NCBI RefSeq assembly: GCF_900094555.1
Contig: NZ_FMAC01000002.1
Coordinates: 310,001-374,000, forward strand
Length of the DNA stretch: 64,000 nt
From: Martinezella hainanensis
GTDB lineage: Bacteria; Pseudomonadota; Alphaproteobacteria; Rhizobiales; Rhizobiaceae
Direction of reading: 5' to 3'
In this document: in pieces, positions 57,883 through 64,000 of the stretch
How the letters are laid out: every line of letters begins with the position of its first letter
Position numbering within the stretch: position 1 is the stretch's first letter
Position numbers and translations under genes: made by a program
Notes under the pieces: generated by a model
Told to the model about the DNA's origin: nothing
The model's database searches: none
The model's input: only the letters and a program-made list of their open reading frames with translations

Positions 57883-59118
57883 TTAAAGGGCAGCCGCGCT
57901 TTTCTCCCGATCCTCGACCGTATTGTCCATACCGGAATTCGCTGCCAATCCCAGTGGGGCTGGGGTGGGGTAGCCGAGCAGGTCGTGATAGATCTTCTCG
58001 GTCGCATCGGCCATGCCTGTGAGTGTGTAACCATCCTTGCGGCGGCGTGCTTCAGCGGTAAAACTTGCAAGCAGCGTTGGATCGGCAAGGCGCGTCATTG
58101 CGGTTGCCAATGCTTCTGGATGATCGCTGTTTGGCACGATGTAACCGTTCTTGCCGTGCTCTAGCACCGTGCGAGCGCCACCGACATCCGCGAGCAGCAG
58201 CGGCTTGCCCGCGGCCGCGGCCTCGAGCATCACGTAGGACATCGCCTCGTAGCGGCTTGGCATGACGACGACATCGAAGGCGTCGATGGCCGTCACACCC
58301 GGCACGCTGCCATCGATGCGGGCGCGATCTTGGAGCCCGGCCGCCTCGATCATCTCTCTTGTGGAGCCGGCCAGCTCGCCGATCCCGATCATCAGCAGAT
58401 GGGCTTGCGGCAATTGAGCCGCTATCTGCGCAAAAGCCTCGACCAGACGCTCGGGTGCCTTCTGTCGCGTCATTCGGCCGACGAAGCCGAAGAGCAGGGC
58501 ATCCTGAGGAATGCCGTATCGCCTGCGGATCGCTGCCCTCTGGCTGAGGGGAGGCGCGTTGACGCCGTTGACGACGACGCGCAAGCGTTTTTCCGGAATG
58601 CCGAGCGACAGGGCGTGATTATATTCGTCCTGTGAAACACAGACCAGACGATCCGTCAGCCAGGTCCCGAGAAGGCGCTCGATGCCGCCATAGATCAGGC
58701 GACCTTTCACACCCAGCGTCGGGTCCATGGTGCGGAAGGCATGCGGTGTGTAAAGAACCGGAACATGCTGTCCTGGCAGCCGCAAGCGCGTGAGCGCGCC
58801 GGCCTTGGAGCTATGGCCATGGATGAGATCAAACGGACCGTGAATGGCCGCAATCTTGCGGAGATGCCACCATGCCGTCAGGTCCCAGGGGCCGGGCGCG
58901 CGCCGCATGGCGAGCGGGATAACATTGTCCAGGCCGATATTTCCCAGCTCGGCGACGAAGGCAGGCTCAGCGCGTACCGGCGAATAGATGGCCGTCACGG
59001 AATGGCCGCGATGCTGCATGGCCCGGCACAGATCGAGGAAATGTCGCCCGGAGCCGCCGCCGCTCGGCTCGAGAACCTGCAGCAACGACAGGCGTTTGAC
59101 GTTGGTGCGAATGTTCAC
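57883..59118 (-). CDS. Glycosyltransferase family 4
   Basis: A 411-residue GT-B-fold enzyme. The N-terminal glycine loop is VLEPSGGGSGRHFLDL, and the C-terminal sugar-nucleotide motif is MPSRYEAMSYVMLEAAAAGKPLL, the EX7E pattern. It should add a sugar to a lipid-linked polysaccharide intermediate in the cytoplasm. Its start overlaps the end of the ligase gene by 4 bp (ATGA), so it is the last gene of a coupled run. Confidence 0.9.
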   Translation of the reverse strand: MNIRTNVKRLSLLQVLEPSGGGSGRHFLDLCRAMQHRGHSVTAIYSPVRAEPAFVAELGNIGLDNVIPLAMRRAPGPWDLTAWWHLRKIAAIHGPFDLIHGHSSKAGALTRLRLPGQHVPVLYTPHAFRTMDPTLGVKGRLIYGGIERLLGTWLTDRLVCVSQDEYNHALSLGIPEKRLRVVVNGVNAPPLSQRAAIRRRYGIPQDALLFGFVGRMTRQKAPERLVEAFAQIAAQLPQAHLLMIGIGELAGSTREMIEAAGLQDRARIDGSVPGVTAIDAFDVVVMPSRYEAMSYVMLEAAAAGKPLLLADVGGARTVLEHGKNGYIVPNSDHPEALATAMTRLADPTLLASFTAEARRRKDGYTLTGMADATEKIYHDLLGYPTPAPLGLAANSGMDNTVEDREKSAAAL

Positions 59119-60377
59119 GGCGCAGCTTCCTTTTTGTTTAAGTCACGCTGATATTTTTGCTCCAGGGCGCCGCAGCCCCAGACGATGCCGATCAGCATGT
59201 AGAAATGGCGCCAATGGTCGGTGTCGATGACATTGCCGATGCCGACATGGCCGAGAATGACGATCCAGGCGATCATCACGAAAGGTTGCCACGGCCGTTC
59301 CCGCAGCAGGTTGCGGAAGCCGATATAGATGGTCCAGCAGATCATGCTGACCCACGTTACGAAGCCGATCCAGCCATAGGTGGTCAGTGTCTTCAGCCAG
59401 GTATTGTGCTCGTCCTCGCGAAAGATCTGGCCGAAGACCAGCGGCCCTATGCCGAACGGCCGCTCCATGGACATCTGGAAGCCGATGCTGTGACGCTCGA
59501 AGCGGCCTAGATGCCCGCCATCGTAGCTTTGTACGAGCTGGAGGCGGGTCGAGAAGAGGTCGCTGACCTGCGGGAATTGCAGCGCGACGACGAGGAGGAC
59601 GACCATGAGGATGATCGCCGCCAGGGACATCACCAGGATGCGCAGCCGAAACGTATTGCTGCGGTGCTTCAGCAACATGCAGAAGATCAGCATCGCCGAG
59701 GCGAAGGCAAACAAGGCCCAGGCCGCGCGCGAGAAGGACAGGAAGATGCCGAAGGCCAGTACGAACAGGCAGATGCCCTTGATCGGCGCCTTCTTCAGGT
59801 CGCCGATCAGAAGGCCGTGCATGAGGTAGAGGCTCGGCGCCACCAAATAGGGACCGAAGACGTTCGGGTCCTGGAATGCTCCCATGGCGCGGTCGTAGCG
59901 GGTGAAGATGTCGAAGCCCGGCACGGCATGGAAATAGCCAAGGATGCCGAGGCTGGCGGTAATCAGCGCCGCCACCACCCATGTGTTGAAAATCAGCTTC
60001 AGCCGTCTTTCATTGTCTTCGGTAATGGCAGCATAGAAGACGGAGCTCAGCGCCAGGAAGGTGGAAACGGCGATATAGATCGGGCCGGCGAGATGGTCGC
60101 TGGCGGCGAGGTCATGCATCTGCGTGATCGACAGCATGCCGCCAATGTTGAACAGCAGGAATAGTGCCAGCAGCGGCGCAACGCTACGCGAGATTTTCAG
60201 CCCGAGAATGAACCAGGTGCCGATCAGAAAGGCGAGCCACAGCTCATAAGGCGCCGGTTCCGCGATGACGAAACCCGACAGGAACACCCCGATGGCAACG
60301 CTCGCCGTGCCGATCAACCGCAATGCGGCAAGCTGCGGCTGAGCGACGCGGGGTGATGGCAGGTCGATCGCGCTCAA
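59115..60377 (-). CDS. O-antigen ligase / Wzy polymerase-like protein
   Basis: A 420-residue inner-membrane protein with about eleven or twelve hydrophobic helices. A large periplasmic loop carries GFQMSMERPFGIGPLVFGQIFREDEHNTWLKTL, the Wzy_C/O-antigen-ligase motif. It should polymerise or ligate the repeat units. The start is unusual: no ATG fits, and TTG 60377 overlaps the stop of the upstream gene (TTGA), giving MSAIDLPSPRV. That implies translational coupling in both directions. Confidence 0.82.
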   Translation of the reverse strand: MSAIDLPSPRVAQPQLAALRLIGTASVAIGVFLSGFVIAEPAPYELWLAFLIGTWFILGLKISRSVAPLLALFLLFNIGGMLSITQMHDLAASDHLAGPIYIAVSTFLALSSVFYAAITEDNERRLKLIFNTWVVAALITASLGILGYFHAVPGFDIFTRYDRAMGAFQDPNVFGPYLVAPSLYLMHGLLIGDLKKAPIKGICLFVLAFGIFLSFSRAAWALFAFASAMLIFCMLLKHRSNTFRLRILVMSLAAIILMVVLLVVALQFPQVSDLFSTRLQLVQSYDGGHLGRFERHSIGFQMSMERPFGIGPLVFGQIFREDEHNTWLKTLTTYGWIGFVTWVSMICWTIYIGFRNLLRERPWQPFVMIAWIVILGHVGIGNVIDTDHWRHFYMLIGIVWGCGALEQKYQRDLNKKEAAP

Positions 60378-61930
60378 TAGGCGTTTTCCGTATTGAGCAG
60401 GCGGAACGGTGTCAGGAACAGGATCTTCAGATCGAAGAGCAGCGACCAGTTCTCGATGTAGTAGAGATCGTAGGCCGTACGGAATTTGATCTTGTCGTCG
60501 CTGTCGATTTCGCCGCGCCAGCCGTTGATCTGCGCCCAGCCGGTCACGCCCGGCTTCACGCGATGGCGCGCGAAATAGCCTTCGACGACATCGGCATAAG
60601 TGCGGTTGTGGCTGGCGGCAAGCACGGCATGCGGTCGCGGGCCGACGAGCGAGAGGCTGCCGAGCAGCACGTTGAAGAGCTGCGGCAACTCGTCGATCGA
60701 CGTCTTGCGGATGAAGCGTCCGACGGGGGTCACGCGCGGGTCGTTCTTGGTCACGGCATTGCGCGCCGACGGATCGCTCATATGCGTATACATCGAGCGG
60801 AACTTGAAGACGTTGATGATCTCGTTGTTGAAGCCATGGCGCTTCTGCATGAAGAAGACCGGCCCTCTCGAGGTTGCCTTCACGGCAATTGCCGCGCCGA
60901 GCATGATCGGCCAGAGCAAAGCAAGTGCGACCAGACTGAAGAAGATGTCGAAGATGCGCTTGGCAACGCCGTCCCAATCGCGGATCGGCTTGTTGAAGAT
61001 ATCGAGCATCGGCACGGCGCCGACATGCGAATAGGCGCGGGGGCGAAAGCGCAGCTTGTTGGCATGCGCCGCGAGACGAATGTCGACGGGCAGCACCCAT
61101 AGCATCTTTAGCAGTTGCAGAATGCGATCTTCGGCGCTGATCGGCAGCGCGATGATCAGCATATCTATGCGCACGAGCCGGGCGAATTCGACCAGTTCCG
61201 ATACCGTGCCGAGCTTCGGATAGCCGGCCACCATGATCGGAGAGCGCTTTTCGCCGCGATCGTCGAAGATGCCGCAGATGCGGATATCGTTGTCGGATTG
61301 ATGCTCGAGCGCGCGGATGAGCTCCTTTGCCGGCTCACCGCCGCCGACGATGACGGCGCGTCTTTCCATGACGCCGTTGCGTGCCCAGTGGCGGATGCCA
61401 TAGGCGAAAAGCAGGCGGGCGATGAGGAGAAAACCCGCGCCTGCCGCGAGCCAAAGGCCGAGAAGCGAGAGGGAGTAGATATTGTTGATGTCGAAGGGGA
61501 GGAGGGCGATGACCATGACCGCGAAGGCGGCCGCCCAAGACCCGAGAATCCGGTGCAGGAAATGATGCGGCGAGCGCAGGACCGGTATCTGATAGGCATC
61601 CGCAATCTGCAGGAAGACGATGGCAAGACCGCAAAGGGCGATCGTCACCACGGCCTTTGACAGGAAGGGATGGTTGTCCGACGTCCCGAAGAGGAGGATC
61701 GCAAGCCCGAATGCAAGCAACGACAGAAATTCGAACAGCCGGTATTGCCCGACGATGATTGCCGGAGACTGGTTGGTTTCGCGAAGCTGTTCGGCGATCT
61801 GCCGCGCATAGGCATTCATGCCGTCTGGGCGGTCGCTGTTAGTCTCGCTCTCACCGCGGGTGCGGATTTCCGAAACCTGCTTGCGAAGATTGTCCAAGTT
61901 GAATTGCTCGGACTTTTCCGAAGTGTTCAT
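60374..61930 (-). CDS. Undecaprenyl-phosphate sugar phosphotransferase
   Basis: A 518-residue initiating enzyme of the WbaP/WcaJ family, which moves a sugar-1-phosphate to undecaprenyl phosphate. About four membrane helices are at 68-185, then a CoA-binding-like domain (about 188-300, VIVGGGEPAKELIRAL). The bacterial sugar transferase domain covers 324-518 (KRIFDIFFSLVALALLWPIM, VFKFRSMYTHMSD, TSIDELPQLFNVLLG, SLVGPRPH). It leads the three-gene coupled run. Confidence 0.92.
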   Translation of the reverse strand: MNTSEKSEQFNLDNLRKQVSEIRTRGESETNSDRPDGMNAYARQIAEQLRETNQSPAIIVGQYRLFEFLSLLAFGLAILLFGTSDNHPFLSKAVVTIALCGLAIVFLQIADAYQIPVLRSPHHFLHRILGSWAAAFAVMVIALLPFDINNIYSLSLLGLWLAAGAGFLLIARLLFAYGIRHWARNGVMERRAVIVGGGEPAKELIRALEHQSDNDIRICGIFDDRGEKRSPIMVAGYPKLGTVSELVEFARLVRIDMLIIALPISAEDRILQLLKMLWVLPVDIRLAAHANKLRFRPRAYSHVGAVPMLDIFNKPIRDWDGVAKRIFDIFFSLVALALLWPIMLGAAIAVKATSRGPVFFMQKRHGFNNEIINVFKFRSMYTHMSDPSARNAVTKNDPRVTPVGRFIRKTSIDELPQLFNVLLGSLSLVGPRPHAVLAASHNRTYADVVEGYFARHRVKPGVTGWAQINGWRGEIDSDDKIKFRTAYDLYYIENWSLLFDLKILFLTPFRLLNTENAY

Positions 61931-62006
61931 GGCAGCTTATCCGGTCGTTACCCGACAAGGCCTATCAGATATCAGCTAAGAAACACTTACAACGCTTGCC
62001 TGTATT

Positions 62007-63152
62007 CTAACCGTCGCTGTCCAGGCCAAGTATATTTTGATACAGGTGCAAAGTATCCCGAGCCATAGCCGAGGCGGAAAAATTCGATCGTATCGTCCCG
62101 ATATCGGGCATGTTGCGAGCGCCCCATTGCGGCTCGGTGATCGCTTCGGCCATGATGCGCGAGAGGTCATCGGCATCTTCCGGCTTGGCGAGTGCGGGGC
62201 TGTTTTCGCCAAGTGCTTCCGCAACGCCGCCGACGCGCGAGGCGATGACGGTCTTTCCGGCGGCAAGCGCTTCCAGAACAATATAGGGCATGGCTTCTGC
62301 GCGCGAGGGAACGACGATATTCTGCGATACCGTGAAGGCCTCTTGTACGCGCATCGCCGGCAGCATGCCGATACGGTGACCGAGACCCCGTTCGACCATC
62401 ATCCGGTGATATTTGTCTCTGTCTGGCCCATCGCCGATCATCAGTGCCGAAAGCGGCCTGCCGATCCGCCGCTCCGTTTTCGCAAAGGCGTCTACAAACA
62501 GATCGGGACCTTTGAGGTCCCGCAGCATGCCGATGTAGACGAAATGCACGGAGTCCGATCGTGTCGGTATGGTGCGAAAATCTCTTTCGCTGATGCCGTT
62601 ATAGATCATCACCGAGCGGGTGCGCGGCTTGCCGATCTTTCTTTCATAGGTGCGGCGTTCGAAATCGCAGATGAAGATCAGCCCGTCGGTCAAAAATTCC
62701 AGCATCCGTTCCAGGCTATGCACCAGTATGCCCTGGAACGAGCGACGTGAGAAATGCAGGCTTCCGCCATGCGCTGTGTAGAGGCGGGCTACGCGATACC
62801 TGTTGACCCGCAGGATCGAGCCGAGAACGCGCGCAAGCAGGCCGCCTTTGGCGCCATGCCCGTGCAGCACATCCGGCCGCAAGCTCCTGATTTCCTTGTA
62901 GCTGCTCCAGAGCGTAGCAGCATCCGACAGAGTAATTTGCCGGCGGATCGGCAGGCGGACGACGCCGAGAGCCAGGAACGGCGCGATATCGTCGAACAGA
63001 CGATCCTCATGCTCGCCGCCCGTCAGACTGTCGCAAAGGATGCCGACCTCGTGGCCCGCTTTGCTCTGCTCCTCCGCCAGATCCCGGACATGGCGAAAGA
63101 CGCCGCCGACCGGCGATCTGAAGCAATGAAGGATTCGAAGCGGTCTGACCAT
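62007..63152 (-). CDS. Glycosyltransferase family 4
   Basis: A 381-residue GT-B-fold enzyme. It opens LRILHCFRSPVGGVFRHVRDLAEEQ, and the nucleotide-sugar motif is VPSRAEAMPYIVLEALAAGKTVIASRVGG (EX7E). It likely adds a sugar during surface-polysaccharide assembly. Its start follows the export-lipoprotein stop by 12 bp, so the two are cotranscribed, with the sugar-transferase group 76 bp further. Confidence 0.9.
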   Translation of the reverse strand: MVRPLRILHCFRSPVGGVFRHVRDLAEEQSKAGHEVGILCDSLTGGEHEDRLFDDIAPFLALGVVRLPIRRQITLSDAATLWSSYKEIRSLRPDVLHGHGAKGGLLARVLGSILRVNRYRVARLYTAHGGSLHFSRRSFQGILVHSLERMLEFLTDGLIFICDFERRTYERKIGKPRTRSVMIYNGISERDFRTIPTRSDSVHFVYIGMLRDLKGPDLFVDAFAKTERRIGRPLSALMIGDGPDRDKYHRMMVERGLGHRIGMLPAMRVQEAFTVSQNIVVPSRAEAMPYIVLEALAAGKTVIASRVGGVAEALGENSPALAKPEDADDLSRIMAEAITEPQWGARNMPDIGTIRSNFSASAMARDTLHLYQNILGLDSDG

Positions 63153-63164
63153 GAGCGGGCGCGG

Positions 63165-63740
63165 TTAGAATAACCGCTCTCTGACATAGATGGTGTCACC
63201 TGCCAGCACCGGATCGGAGATGCCGACCCGGCCCGTCATGACATGACCGTTGATCTTGCGCGTGACATCCGCATTGGATTGATTGGCTCGGCTGGTGAAG
63301 CCGCCCGCAACCGCGATGGCGTTCTGGATGGTCATGCCCGGTACATAGGAATATTGGCCCGGCTGGCCGACTTCGCCCATAATATAGACCGAGCGATAGC
63401 GGTCGATGTCGATGGTGACGTCTGGATCGCGAATATATCCCTGGCGAAGCTTCTGTGCGATCTGGCCGGAAAGCTGCTGCAGGGTCCGGCCGCGGGCAGC
63501 GACCTGACCGATCAGCGGGAAGGCAATATAGCCGGCCTGATCGACAGTATAGGTGTTGGTGAGGCCGGCTTGGTCGAACACTGTGACGCGCAACCGGTCG
63601 CCGCTATCAAGCGTATAGGGCTGGATCGTGGCCTCGTTGAAGGCCTTGGGCGCCGGTTGATAGGTGTTGCAGCCGGTGAGCGCGGCGCTCACGGCAGCCA
63701 TGCCGAGTGCAAGGACAATCTTTGACTTTGCGAAGGGCAT
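63165..63740 (-). CDS. Polysaccharide export lipoprotein (Wza-like)
   Basis: A 191-residue short Wza/GfcE-type protein. The lipobox LTGC gives Cys24. The poly-export domain follows (YTLDSGDRLRVTVFDQAGLTNTYTVDQAGYIAFPLIGQV), then an SLBB domain (VYIMGEVGQPGQYSYVPGMTIQNAIAVAGG). It would form the outer-membrane exit. ATG 63740 fits the lipoprotein signal; the frame is open upstream. Confidence 0.9.
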   Translation of the reverse strand: MPFAKSKIVLALGMAAVSAALTGCNTYQPAPKAFNEATIQPYTLDSGDRLRVTVFDQAGLTNTYTVDQAGYIAFPLIGQVAARGRTLQQLSGQIAQKLRQGYIRDPDVTIDIDRYRSVYIMGEVGQPGQYSYVPGMTIQNAIAVAGGFTSRANQSNADVTRKINGHVMTGRVGISDPVLAGDTIYVRERLF

Positions 63741-63931
63741 TTCGCGCTCATTAGAAAGGGAAGACACTGCCGTCGTTATCGATCCGTTAGGGTTAACGGT
63801 CGGTAAAGAGCAAAACAAATTCCAGGAAAAAATTAGCGATGCCAAAAATAATGCTGGCGAAATACTATTAACGCTTGGGTTACCATAGTCGTTTACGATT
63901 AATTTCGGCTTTCTATTACGGAGTTTTGCAT
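63741..63931. promoter_or_regulatory. Divergent promoter region of the polysaccharide genes
   Basis: This AT-rich 191-bp gap separates the Wza-like gene from the Wzz/Wzc-type gene, so it must hold both promoters. ACGGAG at 63919-63924 is the likely ribosome site of the plus-strand gene. No clear dyad was seen. Confidence 0.6.
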
Positions 63932-64000
63932 ATGTCCGGTGTCAACAGCACCCAGCAGGATGTGGACATCGATCTCGCTCAGCTCTTTCGCGCGGTGTGG
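63932..64000 (+). CDS. Wzz/Wzc-type polysaccharide transport protein, 5' end
   Basis: Only the first 23 codons are in the window (MSGVNSTQQDVDIDLAQLFR and on). The DIDLAQLFRAVW start matches chain-length-determinant/tyrosine-autokinase (ExoP/Wzc) proteins, which set polymer length and drive export with Wza. The divergent Wza-like gene supports this. The rest lies outside the window. Confidence 0.65.
   Translation, partial: MSGVNSTQQDVDIDLAQLFRAVW

Noticed and set aside
60378..61100. Extension of the ligase frame upstream into the sugar-transferase gene
   Set aside because: The added part is arginine-rich shadow sequence within a gene with clear sugar-transferase motifs; TTG 60377 is a better start.

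Overview
The window is a chromosomal segment of a fast-growing Rhizobium-type alphaproteobacterium (Rhizobiaceae). This rests on RopB- and RopA-type outer-membrane proteins, the DUF6163–LdtR–LdtP block, a BA14K-family protein, HdaA next to ppk/ppx, and the bamE–chaperone–DUF177–plsX–fabH–ihfA–merR order. Most of it is densely packed, GC-rich core chromosome with small accessory insertions. No phage, insertion sequence, CRISPR array, rRNA or replication origin was recognised. One tRNA gene is present, tRNA-Pro(GGG).

Layout. 0.1–8.3 kb: a RopB-type beta-barrel protein, an SDR gene divergent from a LysR regulator, a glutathione transferase, rlmJ, a molybdopterin oxidoreductase, a Nudix hydrolase and a phnM without other phn genes. 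8.3–16 kb: purN/purM, then divergently a PerM-type membrane protein, hdaA, ppk and ppx, which join purine synthesis, control of replication initiation and polyphosphate metabolism. 16–30 kb: a phytase-like secreted protein, a membrane class III cyclase, rnd, a Tat-exported multicopper oxidase, a DUF559 gene beside a 256-bp inverted-repeat element, aspS, a TetR/serine-hydrolase pair, a secreted protein of unknown function and parC. 30–34.2 kb: an AbrB–Doc toxin–antitoxin module, an EamA transporter, bpt, an RDD protein and hemB. 34.2–37.2 kb: DUF6163, the MarR-type regulator ldtR and its expected target ldtP, an L,D-transpeptidase.

37.3–43.7 kb: glyA–nrdR–ribD–ribE and ribH–nusB, split by three minus-strand genes (two GNAT acetyltransferases and a cupin). 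43.9–51.4 kb: hppA with a strong terminator, bamE, a cytochrome bc1 assembly chaperone, DUF177, plsX, fabH, ihfA and a MerR regulator. 51.4–57.8 kb: the porin ropA followed by small secreted or lipid-anchored proteins, BA14K, tRNA-Pro, a membrane-anchored SNase-like protein, a PHB depolymerase-like esterase and an XRE regulator; this is the most accessory-looking part. 57.9–64 kb: a surface-polysaccharide cluster. Minus-strand genes encode the initiating phosphoglycosyltransferase, an O-antigen-ligase/polymerase-like protein, two GT4 glycosyltransferases and a Wza-type export lipoprotein; a Wzz/Wzc-type gene starts divergently and is cut by the window edge.

The least explained signals are the inverted-repeat element before aspS (22073–22328), a perfect 22-bp palindrome before the lone phnM (7095–7116), the AbrB–Doc pairing, dyads before ldtP and ropA, and the small secreted-protein cluster at 53–56 kb. 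None is proven to be a new system. All were read by eye; no database search was run.
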